Shown: positions 23,511 to 35,161 of the stretch, one piece after another | How the letters are laid out: each line of letters starts with the position of its first letter | Numbering within the stretch: the stretch's first letter is position 1 | NCBI RefSeq assembly: GCF_901000735.1 | Contig: NC_081547.1 | Location: 5,890,001 to 5,954,000, forward strand | Length of the DNA: 64,000 nucleotides | Direction of reading: 5' to 3' | From: Corylus avellana | Lineage: Eukaryota > Streptophyta > Magnoliopsida > Fagales > Betulaceae | The notes under the pieces: model-generated | Told to the model about the DNA's origin: nothing | The model's database searches: none | What the model saw: the letters and a program-made list of their open reading frames with translations, nothing else | Made by a program: the position numbers and the translations under genes

Positions 23511-24850
23511 CAAGAATCCTTTAAGTATTGCGATTTAACTATTACAAAGTATGAACTAAGAAGTAAAATTTAATGTGTACTAAGACAGAAAATTAAAACT
23601 TATATCTATACTCTTAACATATTTATTTATCTATATATATTATTCTTGACATTTAGGGCGGGGACTTTTCACAAGAGCATTAATATGGCTGCTCAGTGAC
23701 CTTTGTCAAAATCCATCTTTACTTTTAAGTTAGTAATTAATACATATTATAGATTGGTGATATTGTTATTTAAAACACGATTTAAATTGACTCCTAGCTT
23801 TTAGATAATTAAAGAACGTGTTTGAAGGGCACATAAGACATTATATATGGTTAATGTTTAGTGAAATTAAAAAGTCAAGGAAGATGAAATTAATTGATGG
23901 CTGATAATGTTTAGATATGTATAAAAAAAATTAATAGTCCATTAGGTCGAAGATGGAGAGATGACTCTTTTTTTTTTTTTCTTTTTTTTTTTTAAATGTT
24001 CGAATTCGTACAAGTAACAATTATGTATTACGATGCATGGCCTTTTGCATTTGTAGGAGGCAGTATATGTTCCCTAGCCTTAGGCATATAAATTACTGAT
24101 TTGTACTTATAATCCCCATTGAAGGAAAATTTTAAAGGAAGAAAGTAGAATTAGCTGAAAAAAAAAAAAAAAAAAGAGTAGGGCTATCGTGGGAGTGATG
24201 GTGATGATGTTGATGATAATTGGTGTAACTAAAGCGAAAGCCAAAGACCCATCTCTCCAATCTCTCCAATCTCTCCTGCCCCTTGATAATACAAGTCCAG
24301 TCTTTCGTCGTCCCACTCCGGCCGTGCTAAGAAGAAGTTGCTATGCACGCAGTCCTTTTTGGTGCTACTTACATAAAGGGCGCGGTTACTTTCGTTGTGT
24401 TCGAGATAGTTGGAAAATTTGTAAGAAAAATTACCCAGATTTCGCTATTACTTTTTCTGCAGGTATGTATATATATATATCCCTAAGTATGTGTTTTTTC
24501 TATATATATATACACCAACATATGTCCAAACCAAACCAGAACTTCATCATGATTCATGAGCAAATACGAAGGGCTGGCACTGGGGCTATACACATGCATA
24601 TTTGTTTTAGCTATTACTATAATTAAGATTCTTATCAACATTTTTAATATGGCAGGCAATTAGTCATAATTGACTACGGAAAAAGTGAAAGGTTACCCAG
24701 AGAAGCTGTTTTAACTGCAACAATAAAAATTAGCAAATTGGATCCAGCAAGTATTTTCACTGTCGGATGAAAAAGCTAGAGCAGATGCAGTAAACATATA
24801 CACTAGTAGTTAAAGCCTTGTATCACATCAATGATATTCAAACATTATTG
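23510..24850 (+). repeat. Duplicated peptide locus, copy 1 (diverged paralogue of 29670-31600)
   Basis: Collinear with 29670-31600: matching blocks include TCTTAACATATTTAT, TTTCACAAGAGCAT, AAAACACGATTTAAAT (also at 29516), GGCAGTATATGTTCCCTAGC, the peptide gene itself, and GCCTTGTATCACATCA downstream. Divergence with many indels shows an old tandem duplication that copied promoter, gene and 3' flank. Confidence 0.75.
24198..24663 (+). CDS. Small secreted Cys-rich peptide of unknown function, two exons
   Basis: Exon 1 is 24198-24462 and exon 2 is 24656-24663, GT-AG, phase 1, predicting 90 residues that end TFSAGN. The N-terminus is a short Met/Ile/Val-rich hydrophobic stretch followed by KAKAKD, as in a signal peptide with a processing site. 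Then comes a linker (SLQSLQSLLPLD) and a basic domain with four cysteines spaced C-x7-C-x10-C-x7-C (from SCYARSPFWCY to CVRDSWKICKKNY). I do not recognise the family. The paralogue at 30792 has extra in-frame ATGs upstream; the matching place here is poly-A, so the ancestral start seems lost and the ATG at 24198 gives a shortened signal segment. It could therefore be a decaying gene. A secreted defence or signalling peptide is an inference from composition only. Confidence 0.5.
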
Positions 24851-25078
24851 AACGTATATGATTTTCGAAATAAATGTAATATTTTGATTTCAAAGTAGTC
24901 ACCAACATGCGGATTGCATGGGGAAATTAGTAATTGTTGAAACAAAAAATTGTTAAATTGGTCCATGTAATAAATAAATAAACCGATATGATTTCAAAGT
25001 GAACTTGTAGATCTATTTGTTAATATGCCTATGATTTCTCTGTAAAACTTTAGGCCATTTTTTTTTCCAATACTCTTA
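24664..25078. other. 3' flank of peptide locus copy 1
   Basis: Noncoding and AT-rich. Its first 180 bases align with the flank of the paralogue near 31430-31570. Nothing else was recognised. Confidence 0.5.
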
Positions 25079-25498
25079 GAGTATTCATAGCAACCTCACT
25101 AAATTTTACTCATCAAAATAACCAAAGTGCATTTTTAGTTATTTTAACAACTCACATTCTTAGAACACTTACAACAGCCTCACTATTTTAACAATCCCTT
25201 TTTTCTATTCTATTTAAATATTATTTTTCAAAGATTTGTTTATTCTTAGAAAAGAGAGATAGAGAGAGAGAGATAGAGAGAAACTAAAAGCAAAATGTAC
25301 AGAAGAGAGAGAAATGAATTGTTTAATTAATAGGTGAGTGAATAATACTTTTTATATTTAGTGAGTACTGTTTACTTCACTTCTTTTTTTTTTTTTTTTT
25401 TTTTTTTTTAAGTATTGAGTCTAAAAAGTGGAAATTTACCTCACCAAATTAAAATAACCAAATAATGGTTTTGGTGAGGTTACAAGGAATGCTCTTAG
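25079..25498. mobile_element. MITE-like inverted-repeat element
   Basis: Left end AGAGTATTCATAGCAACCTC and right end TTGGTGAGGTTACAAGGAAT followed by GCTCTT are inverted relatives about 420 bases apart. An AG-rich patch (about 25255-25315) and a T tract lie inside. No coding capacity. Confidence 0.65.
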
Positions 25499-25522
25499 AA
25501 AATTACAGTTTTGCCATCAAAT

Positions 25523-25553
<31 letters not shown>

Positions 25554-25598
25554 GAGAAAATATACTTTTTTTTTTTTTTTAATTGAATAAGGAAAGGG

Positions 25599-27224
25599 CT
25601 ACAGAGGAGGATCTTTCCCACTTCTGATCCGGATGGAAGAGAGAATAGGAGATCCTGTGGGAATGCTTCCAAAAACAAGATGGGAAGCGGCCCATTTACC
25701 TAAAGCATGTGCCCGAAAATTGGCACTACGAGACACTTTCAAAATATTCCAACTTTGAAAGGAAGATAAAACCAAACTAACATCAGCTATACAATGAGCA
25801 AAGTTCCAAGAGGAAAATAAGGAAGGATTGTTAATAGCTAAAACCACTAGAAGAGCATCCCCTTCCAAGGCTAGTAAACTGCAACCCAGAGAAGAGGCTA
25901 AACGGGAAGCCAGCAAGGCTGCAAAAGCTTCACCTTGAAGGACATCTGTACACAGGAGCTTCTGAGTAGCTGCACCAACAATATCACCCCTTTCATTACT
26001 AATCACAGCTGCTGCAACAGCAAAAGAGCCCTTCACTGCAACATCAAAATTTCCTTTCAACCAACCAGTAGTTGGCGGCTTCCACAAGGCAGGAAGAGCA
26101 AGATCATTCCAAGCCACAAGATGATAATTGAAGCTGCAAGAAATTTGATGGATAGCTTTAATGGGAGAGGGCTGCACACCTTCATGAATTAAGAGGTTCC
26201 TGCACCTCCAAATATGATCCAACATGAGAACAACAAACAATTGAAATTTCCTAACATCAGATTTAGGAATACCAAAAGAATCCACAGGGGACAAAATAGC
26301 AAGAACCCAATCCGAAATAGGCAAGGAGAAGTAAGCCGAAAAAGAGATAGGCCAAGGGGAAGATCTCCACAAAATTCTAGCCAAATCACACTCCAAAAAA
26401 ATGTGAGATAAAGTCTCCAAAGGTCCTTTACAGAAAGGGCAAAGCCAAGCATCTGGATCTTCACTAACCACAAACCTACCAATCTTAGCCCTTGAAGGAA
26501 GAATATCCCAAGCAACCTTCCAAAGCAAATGTTTCAACCTTGCTTGGATTTTTAACCCCCAAAGAGAAACCCAAGCTTCTGTAGCAAGAGGAGGAAACCT
26601 GCCCCCAAAAGACAATGAAAGATCATGAGCTGACTTCACCGAGAAATTACCTGAAGGAGATAGAGCCCAAACCCACTTATCAAAAGAAACACAAACAGGC
26701 AAATGAATGCTAAGAATGTTGTTCACCGTAAGGGGATCAAAAAGATCCTGCAGCAAGGACAAATTCCAAATTCTCCTAATAGGGCAAATAAGATCAGCAA
26801 CCGCATAAGATGGGAGCCCCACCAAGTTAACATTCGGAATAGGCTTAAAAAAAGGCATGAGAGGAATCCAAGGAGAATTCCAAATATCAACATTAAGACC
26901 ACTAGAAATGGAAATACATGCTCCCTACTCCACAACTTTTCTATTTTTTAACAACCCTTTCCAAAGCCAAGAAGAAAGAGCATTAGAAGGAGCATTCAAG
27001 AAAGAGACCCCATGCTTCAAATACTTGGCTTTGAGAGAATCAACCCAAAGAAGAGGCTGATTAGAAGCCATCTTCCAACCAATCCTAGCAAGAAGAGAAG
27101 TATTAATAACTTCCATAGTCCGAATACCTAAACCACCCAAGGACTTCGGTTTACAAATATTATCCCAAGAAAGAAGAGATAAGCAATGCTTCTTGTCCTG
27201 TGGATATCCCATTATCCCCACCAA
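25599..27224 (-). pseudogene. LINE ORF2 C-terminal part: zf-RVT and RNase H domains
   Basis: Two open blocks in the same frame, 27224-26925 and 26924-25599, separated by one premature TAG at 26927-26925. The first holds SLGGLGIRTMEVINTSLLAR. The second holds the zf-RVT region (WVSLWGLKIQARLKHLLWKV, then LCPFCKGPLETLSHIFLEC with its paired cysteines and HxxxxC) and an RNase H-like domain starting GNFDVAVKG, with GEAFAALLASRLA and ALEGDALLVV carrying the conserved Glu and Asp. Such a C-terminal RNase H is usual in plant L1 elements. Confidence 0.9.
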
Positions 27225-28393
27225 AACTTTCTAATATTAGAATTTATAGAAACACATAAAGACTTAGGAAGAAGAAACAAGGACATAAGATAGGTTGGAA
27301 TAGCGTTTACCACAGATTTCACCAAGGTGGTTCTTGCAGCCTGAGATAAGAGCTTGGCCTTCCAACCTGAAATTCTAGCAAGAATACGATCTTTAAGCTC
27401 AATAAAGGAATCCTTCTTCCTCCTATGCATTAAAAGCGGAATGCCTAAATACTTGGCCCTAGAAGGCAGCCTGGCCAAGTAAAGAATCCCATTGACAGCA
27501 TCTTTAATGGTAGGGCTACAATTTCTGCTAAAGAAAATGGCAGATTTGGACAAATTAATATTCTGCCCTGACCAAGAAGAATAAGTGTTAAGACACTTTA
27601 AAATCACCCCAGCTTCACTTGCCTTAGCCCTAGAAAAAATAATCACATCATCAGCAAACAAAAGGTGAGTGATAGGAGGGCACATCCTTGCCATTTTAAT
27701 ACCCTGAAGAAGCCCCAAGTTTTCTTCTCTGACAATCAGCCTAGACAAAATTTCAGAACCCAAAATAAACAAGAAAGGAGATAGAGGATCTCCCTGCCTT
27801 AAACCACGAGAAGGTAAAAACTTGTCAAAAGGAGCACCATCAAGAAGAATAGAGAAAGATGAGGTAGTAATACATTGCCTAATCCATTGAATCCAAATAG
27901 GATGAAACCCCAAAAGCTTAAGAATTTTTAACAGAAACTCCCATTCCATAGAATCAAAGGCTTTCTCCATATCAAGCTTCAAGGCCATTAAACCACCATT
28001 TCCATTCTTTTGCTTCATGGTATGAAATAACTCATGAGCTAGAATGGTATTATCATGAATAGACCTACCTTTAAGGAAAGCTGACTGAACAGGAGAAATA
28101 ATCTTGTGCAAGATAGGTTTAAACCTATTAGAAAGAATCTTGGAGATAATCTTATAATTGAAATTAGTAAGACTAATAGGCCTAAAATGATGCACCAAAG
28201 AAGGATTATCAATCTTGGGGATGAGAGCTATATTAGTATGGTTGAACTCTTTAAGCAAAAAACCACCCCTAAAAAAAAATTGAACTGAATCCACTACACT
28301 AACTTTCACAATGGGCCAATAAGTCTTATAAAACAACCCTGTCATACCATCAGGACCAGGGGCCTTATTCAAACCCAAATCAGAAATAGCCAA
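27212..28393 (-). pseudogene. LINE reverse transcriptase domain (5'-truncated ORF2)
   Basis: 393 codons, open. Visible RT landmarks in order: NKAPGPDGMTGLFYK, FRPISLTNFNYKIISKIL, the palm-1 block LKLDMEKAFDSMEW, SRGLRQGDPLSPFLF, and the catalytic LLFADDVIIFSRA with both aspartates kept. It ends at IRKFWWG followed by a stop caused by a frameshift near a G run at about 27220. The following frame (27224-26925) continues with KKHCLSLLSWDNICKPKSLG, the expected continuation. The reading therefore needs one frame correction. It lacks its own N-terminal endonuclease, so it cannot be an active element. Confidence 0.9.
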
Positions 28394-28421
28394 GAAAATT
28401 TCACTAAGAGAAAATATACTT

Positions 28422-29670
28422 GATCCCTCCTAACTCCTAAGTATCATCATTTGCACTTGTATAGTCCCAATAACATGATGCGATGTAACCCTTAACACCG
28501 CCCCATCTCCCTATGTATTAATTACCACTTTGGTGCTTTTACCTTCAAAGTTTAAAAAATTAATGACACAGAAAACTCCCAACAACTAACTAAATGTTAG
28601 TTAGCACTCTACGGTAGTTTTTTTATTAATGAAAATTGGAAGATCAATTCAAAAATAAAAAATAAAAAATAAAAAAGTTTTAGAGGGTACAAAAAAGAAT
28701 ATATATGGTGTTTTAGCAAAATGAAAAAAAAAAAAAAAAAAAATGGTATCATAATATACGCACTCTTCGCCAGTAAGTCAAGAAAGATTAAATTTTTTTT
28801 TTGAAGGAAAGAAAGATTAAATATGAATTAACGTGTGAGAAGAAAAATCAGTACCTCAAAGTACTATCACTCCAATAGAAAAATCCACATAATCACCTCA
28901 AAGTACTACTATCACTCCAATTGAAAGTGTATCTCTCAAACTTTCAGTTAAGACAATGTCTTCTCAAACTACCGAAAATTGTCAATGCTCCCTCTCCCCA
29001 AATGACTAAAATACCCATGCTAAAATAAATGAATTAATTAAAAAAACTAATTTTCTTTTTTTTAAAAAAAAAAAGATAAAAACCAGGGTGTGAATTTTTA
29101 TTTTTTATTTTTTGAATTTGTTAGTGTTTTTTTACCTTATTTGGAAAATTTATGGTCATTTTTGTCTTTTTATTGACATTGGGAAGAGACATTGTCAATT
29201 TTTTGGTAGTTTATGAGGAACATTGTTCCAATTGAAAAATTGTTCCATTTTTTCACCAACAACAAAAAATTATGTAAATCAGTGTGTATCGTTGTTTATC
29301 CAAATTTTATAAAATAAAGTTTTTCCATAAATACTAATTAGTCAAAAATAAAAGATTATGTAACCTAATTTGTGTAATCATAAGTAATATAGTTGCTTAG
29401 TGACTTTTGTCTAAGGCCAACTTTACGTGTAAGTTTTTTAATTTATATATTCTTTTTTTTTTTTTTTTGTTAATTTATATATTCTTAATATAGATTGATG
29501 ATATTATTATTTAAAACACGATTTAAATGACTCCTTTTGGATAACTAAAGAACCTATTTAAAGAGTACATGAAAGAATATATGGTTTTTCAGTGAAATGA
29601 AAAACATTCGGTGTCATATTATATGCACTCTATGCCAATAAGTCAAGAAAGATTAAATTAGGGGATTGGT
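28422..29670. repeat. Interval with partial copies of the peptide-locus upstream repeat
   Basis: Fragments near 28680-28830 and 29390-29665 share AGGGTACA/AGAGTACA, AAAGAATATATGG, GCACTCT, CCAGTAAGTCAAGAAAGATT or close variants with each other and with 29.95 kb. A degenerate inverted-repeat element may occupy about 28905-29240: CAATTGAAAGTG...TCTCAAACTACC faces GGTAGTTTATGAGG...CCAATTG. No gene was seen. Confidence 0.55.
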
Positions 29671-30791
29671 AATGTCAAGAATCCACTAGCTAGGTGTTGC
29701 AATTTAACTACTATAAAATATGAACAAATTAAGAAGTGACCTTTAATGTGCACGAAGACAAAAAGAAAAACTTATATCTAAACTCTTAACATATTTATCG
29801 AATATTATTCTTAACATTTAGGGTCGTGACATTTCACAAGAGCATCAGTGACTTTTGTCAAAGGCCAACTTAATTTACTTGTAAGTTTGTAATTTATATT
29901 TAATACCGAATGGCGATATTGTTATCTAAAAAATGATTTAATTGATACATTTAGATAATGAAGAACCCGTTTAAAGGGTACATAAAAGAATATATGGTTC
30001 TTTTAGTGAAATGGAAGTAAAAATTTGGTTTCATAAATATTGTTAGTTAATAATCTATTAGGTCGAAAAATGTAGATGATCAACTGTTTTTTTATGATCG
30101 TATGAGTAAACAACTATGCATGTAGTGTAATAATTTATAAGTCTCTCTTGTATTCCTTTAAGAATGATGTGATTCTTAAAATTATTACTAAGCATGGACG
30201 GGGGCAGAATTTAGTATGGGCAGAGGCCAAGGGCCAATAAATTGTGTTGTTAGGGACCGATATGCCAAAAAAAAAAAAAATTAAGTTATAAATTATTTTT
30301 TATCTTCAATTTTTTTTTTTTTTTTTTCCTTATGAGTTGGGGGATGGCCCATATAGGCTATGAGCCTATGGCCACCCCCTTCTTCCAACCCGGCTAAACT
30401 TGTGATTGATTAGTATTAAATTTTGATCAAATTGTAATTTCAAAAACTACCTTATTTTTATAGTGACACAAGAAGAACTTTTAAAATTACTCGATTAAAC
30501 AATTATAAAATATAAACTAAGATGTGACATTTAATGCATATGAAGACACACACAAAAAAAAAAAAAAAAATCGAATTAAACTCTTAATTAATTAACATAT
30601 TTATTTATTGCATATTATTGGTTAGGTTTGTTGTTTAAATCTCCTTATGACACATGACCTTCATGCATTTATAGGAGGCAGTATATATATGTTCCCTAGC
30701 CCTAGCCCTAGTCCTATATATAGAATTAGGAAAAATTATTTTCAAGGAAGAAGGTAGAATTAGCTGATAAAAGAAAAAAGAAAAATGAAAA

Positions 30792-31093
30792 ATGATGAGG
30801 ACTAGGGTTGTGGGAATGATGGTGATGTTGATGATGATAAGTGCTGTTACTCTAGCAAAAGCTGAAGAAGAATCTCTTCCTCCCTCTCTCTCGCCCCTCA
30901 CATCACCTCGACCTTCCCTCCTTCCCCTTGATGCCACGCAAGATCCCACTTTGAAAGTGTAAGAAGAGCTTGCTTTGCAGGCACTCTTTTTGTGTGCTAC
31001 TTAGGTCGTAATTACCTTCCCTGTGTTCGAGAGATGTGGAAACGATGCAAGGAAACTCACTCAGATGTCGCCACTACTTTTTCTGGTAATTAA
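30792..31093 (+). pseudogene. Frameshifted paralogue of the small secreted Cys-rich peptide
   Basis: From the ATG at 30792 the frame reads MMRTRVVGMMVMLMMISAVT followed by LAKAEEES, a good signal peptide. It then runs through a Pro/Ser-rich linker to a stop (TAA at 30960-30962) after 56 codons. In the next frame the expected domain continues as RRACFAGTLFVCYLGRN and PCVREMWKRCKETH, ending FSGN and TAA at 31091-31093. Alignment to copy 1 places a single-base deletion at GTGCTAAGA versus GTGTAAGA. Cysteine spacing is C-x7-C-x8-C-x7-C. The intron of copy 1 is absent; the stop lies directly after TTTTCTGGT. An expressed truncated peptide (signal plus linker) remains possible. Confidence 0.65.
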
Positions 31094-32590
31094 TAATATC
31101 CCTAAATATGTGTATTTTAGAGGTTCGTGAATTTTTTAAAAATGTTTTAGCTAATTCATAATTATATTAGTATTTATAAATTACCAAGACATGTAAATTG
31201 GAATGAAAGAATAATTTGTTTGTTCGAACATTTGACATTTACAAATTAATTAAACCTTTTTAAGTCCCAAATGTCGGTAAATATATACATATAGTCGGTA
31301 TTTTACTGATCCCATTAATTAGAAACGACAAGCAATCCTTATAATCAAAGAATGTTGGGCTCCTTAATTAACCAACATGAGCAAATACAAATTAAGGATG
31401 GCATTGAGACTATAAATGTATATTTGTTTCAGATATTAGACCGTTACAACTTACAACTGTAACAAGAAAACTTAAGCAAATTTGAACAAGTATCTTCTCT
31501 ACCGGATGAGAAAGAGAAGATGCATGTAGTAAACATACACTATTAGTTATAGCCTTGTATCACATCAAATATCATTGCACGTGATTTTCGAAATAAATGT
31601 AATATTTTAATTTGAAACTAGTCAAGAACATGTGGATTGCATGGGGCTAAGTAATGGTTGAAAAAAAGAGTTGTTATATTGGTATTATTATCCTAAATTA
31701 TACAAATGTGTATTACTTCATGTGTAAATTCTGAACCTTATTTCTGTAAATGCTCAACTATTTAGTTTTTAGGCGTTTAGAGGGACGTGTTGAACTATGT
31801 TAAAATAAAGTTTTGATAAACAATTGCCTTTCAAGGTTTACCTAAAAGAAATGAATAATTTGAAAAACGATCAAACGGTGCAATATTGCATGGAACGATT
31901 GTTGCTTTTGATCAATCGAACGGTGCAACGTGGCATAGAACGATTGATCGGAGACAACCTGCATGTTTTTGGACTTAAAACTTTTTAGTACAAACACACG
32001 AAAGAGCCCCTATTTAAGGGCCTATCATAAACCCTAGAAATTTTGTGTAACTTGGTGGTTGATGTGTTGGTTTTGGACTAAACCAACTTTGATGTTTTGT
32101 TATGTTTTAAAGTCTCCAACTCTTGATCAGGTGTTGGTTTTGTGTATATGTAATGTTGCACCTATGGAATTTTGTGTAACTTAGTGTATGGTGGGATTTT
32201 ATGTATGTGTACATTTTGCAACTCTTTATTAGGTGTAAAGTTTGCAATTATTGATCATATTTTGTTAAGTGAATGGACATGTTCATTTAAGTTAGTAGGT
32301 GTTGGTTATGGATATTGTGTTTTAAATGTGTTGGTTATGGACTTGCTTTATAGGTATAGATTATGGGCGTGGAGTTAGAGGTGGCAATTCGTATTCGCGT
32401 GTTAGGTTTAGGTCGTGTTGAGGTATGGGTATAAGACTATATATATCAACCTTAACCCAACACATTTAACTAAATAAGTCAAACCCCTCAACTTTAACCC
32501 TCTAATTTGTATTGGGTTTATGTGGTTCGTAGGTCACGTAAAAAATTGAGTCATTATTTCGTGTCTCAGATGAGGTCGAGGAATATGTAT
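31094..32590. other. Noncoding interval downstream of the peptide pseudogene
   Basis: AT-rich, with the paralogous 3' flank to about 31600. From about 32380 to 32590 it holds a dispersed repeat (GTGGCAATTCGTATTCGCGT, then GTTGAGGTATGGGTATAAGA). Short open frames near 32172 are not recognisable. Confidence 0.5.
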
Positions 32591-32890
32591 AAGACTATAT
32601 AGGTCAACCATAACTCAATATATTTAATTAAACAGGTTAGACTCTTCAATTCTAACCATTTAATTTCGTATAAAATTTGTATCGTGTTCACGAGTCTTGT
32701 CAAAAATTGCCAAACATATTTTGCAATTGACAAGCATTATAAGACTATATAGGTCAACCATAACTCAATATATTTAATTAAACAGGTTAGACTCTTCAAT
32801 TATAACCATTTAATTTCGTATAAAATTTGTATCGTGTTCACGAGTCTTGTCAAAAATTGCCAAACATATTTTGCAATTGACAAGCATTAT
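32591..32890. repeat. 150-bp tandem duplication (haplotype copy 1)
   Basis: Two adjacent 150-base units both start AAGACTATATAGGTCAACCA and end TTGCAATTGACAAGCATTAT. They differ at about one base (TTCTAACC versus TTATAACC). The same pair recurs at 36961-37260 in the other haplotype copy. Confidence 0.95.
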
Positions 32891-33746
32891 GTTGTTTTGT
32901 CCTTGCACACGCTTTCGGAAATCGTAAAGTGTTGACCGCTTAATTTGTACGTGCAAGGACATAATTTGTAAATGGCAACTGTTATGGAGGTTTACCTTTG
33001 TCTTCTTTACTTGAGGTCCAACTGTTACGATGGCAATTAAAACTTCATTCTTCAAATTTGTCTTTAAAACAATTAGGTAAAAATACACTTACAAGTAAAT
33101 CAATTAACATAAAATGCAAACCATTTTGAATCTCACTGATATTCTGATCAGGCTAGATTAGGCTATAACTCAACTAAGCTTAATGGGGTGCATACAGTTC
33201 TCACCGTCAAGATCTCTCAGTCATTGGCCCTCATAAAATAAGTGTTATTATGGTCACACCCAAATAAAATAGTTAATCTGATTACCCCTCCAGCTTTTTT
33301 GCTTTGAAAAAAACCAAAAAAAAAAAAAAAGCACTGCAAAATACCCACATCTCCAAGTGTCTTTACAAAGCACAAAAACACCACTTGATTACAAAAAGGG
33401 TGAATTTCCAATTCAAAACAATTCAGATATTTAAAAAAAAAAAAAGTTTGCAACGGAAAGTTTAAAAGTAGTCGAGATCGAGATCTAGAGAGAGAGAGAG
33501 AGAGATGGTGTTGGGATGCGGACTTTGCAAGAAATGGCGGGAATGATGATTAGTGTGGAGTACATACCAACCATCACCATTCACCACCAACCACATCCCT
33601 ACCTTCAAATCCAAGGGATCTGGACCTCTCAACCGCCACCCAACATGCCTTCACATTCACCATTCCCACTTCTTGTTCTACTAACTGCTAATTCTCACAA
33701 ACCTTGGCTCTCAAATCAATAAACAATATCACTTCTCTGAATTGAA

Positions 33747-33965
33747 ATGGCAAATTTTAGATTCTTTATTGGGTTCTGTGTTTTGATTCTTGCCTTGGAA
33801 CCCAAGCTTCCTGCAGTACTGGCCGATGATAGTGGTAACGTGGGTGGTGTTGGTAGTGAAGTATGGGAGCTATGTGATACAGACTTGAGGACCTTCCTGC
33901 CTCCACCATATGCCAATCTCTCTGGTGTCGTCTGCAAGCCCGTTTGGAATACTTTTATCTTGAGG
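33747..33965 (+). pseudogene. Orphan duplicate of b561/DOMON exon 1
   Basis: Exact copy of 38117-38335, coding MANFRFFIGFCVLILALEPK and the rest of the first 73 residues, ending in the same GT donor. The downstream exons are absent before the N gap. Most likely an assembly duplicate, not a second gene. The 5' leader with an (AG)n tract at 33487-33505 is duplicated too. Confidence 0.9.
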
Positions 33966-34145
33966 GTAATTAACTTTGATCATTTTGCCCTAATTTCGAA
34001 TCTCCTTTTATTATTTAGTGTTTGTTCATGATCAACATATATAGTTAGAGATTTGATGCAGCCCTTCATTTACTTTTTTCTTCCTGCATGGGTTGCTGAT
34101 CCTGTATTCATTGTATAAATTAATAACAAATGCTGCAAGCAATAC

Positions 34146-34245
34146 NNNNNNNNNNNNNNNNNNNNNNNNNNNNNNNNNNNNNNNNNNNNNNNNNNNNNNN
34201 NNNNNNNNNNNNNNNNNNNNNNNNNNNNNNNNNNNNNNNNNNNNN
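34146..34245. other. Scaffold gap (100 N)
   Basis: Exactly 100 N, the conventional placeholder for a gap of unknown size. It separates the two copies of the 4,270-bp duplication. Confidence 0.99.
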
Positions 34246-35161
34246 TACTTGTAAGTTTGTAATTTATATTTAATACCGAATGGCGATATTGTTATCTAAA
34301 AAATGATTTAATTGATACATTTAGATAATGAAGAACCCGTTTAAAGGGTACATAAAAGAATATATGGTTCTTTTAGTGAAATGGAAGTAAAAATTTGGTT
34401 TCATAAATATTGTTAGTTAATAATCTATTAGGTCGAAAAATGTAGATGATCAACTGTTTTTTTATGATCGTATGAGTAAACAACTATGCATGTAGTGTAA
34501 TAATTTATAAGTCTCTCTTGTATTCCTTTAAGAATGATGTGATTCTTAAAATTATTACTAAGCATGGACGGGGGCAGAATTTAGTATGGGCAGAGGCCAA
34601 GGGCCAATAAATTGTGTTGTTAGGGACCGATATGCCAAAAAAAAAAAAAATTAAGTTATAAATTATTTTTTATCTTCAATTTTTTTTTTTTTTTTTTCCT
34701 TATGAGTTGGGGGATGGCCCATATAGGCTATGAGCCTATGGCCACCCCCTTCTTCCAACCCGGCTAAACTTGTGATTGATTAGTATTAAATTTTGATCAA
34801 ATTGTAATTTCAAAAACTACCTTATTTTTATAGTGACACAAGAAGAACTTTTAAAATTACTCGATTAAACAATTATAAAATATAAACTAAGATGTGACAT
34901 TTAATGCATATGAAGACACACACAAAAAAAAAAAAAAAAATCGAATTAAACTCTTAATTAATTAACATATTTATTTATTGCATATTATTGGTTAGGTTTG
35001 TTGTTTAAATCTCCTTATGACACATGACCTTCATGCATTTATAGGAGGCAGTATATATATGTTCCCTAGCCCTAGCCCTAGTCCTATATATAGAATTAGG
35101 AAAAATTATTTTCAAGGAAGAAGGTAGAATTAGCTGATAAAAGAAAAAAGAAAAATGAAAA

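Larger units (their letters stand above)
25552..28421 (-). mobile_element. 5'-truncated LINE (L1-type) insertion with perfect 16-bp target-site duplication
   Basis: The direct repeat AAGAGAAAATATACTT is at 25552-25567 and 28406-28421. Between them lies a minus-strand non-LTR element of about 2.84 kb ending in a poly-A tail (poly-T on the plus strand, about 25566-25580). Coding order on the minus strand is RT, thumb/connection, zf-RVT, RNase H. The endonuclease and first ORF are missing because the element starts within the RT N-terminus (ISDLGLNKAPGPDGM). The intact target-site duplication and few lesions imply a fairly recent insertion. Confidence 0.95.
29876..34145 (+). repeat. 4,270-bp near-identical direct duplication, copy 1
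   Basis: Identical in order to 34246-38515 at a constant offset of 4,370 bases. I saw only a handful of differences, for example near 32425, 32520 and 32601. Copy 1 ends exactly where the 100-N gap begins and copy 2 starts exactly where it ends, which is the signature of two haplotypes placed end to end. Confidence 0.97.

Noticed and set aside
30635..30949. 104-codon minus-strand frame opposite the peptide pseudogene (repeated at 35005)
   Set aside because: Antisense shadow of the plus-strand peptide locus; the plus frame explains the conserved cysteines.
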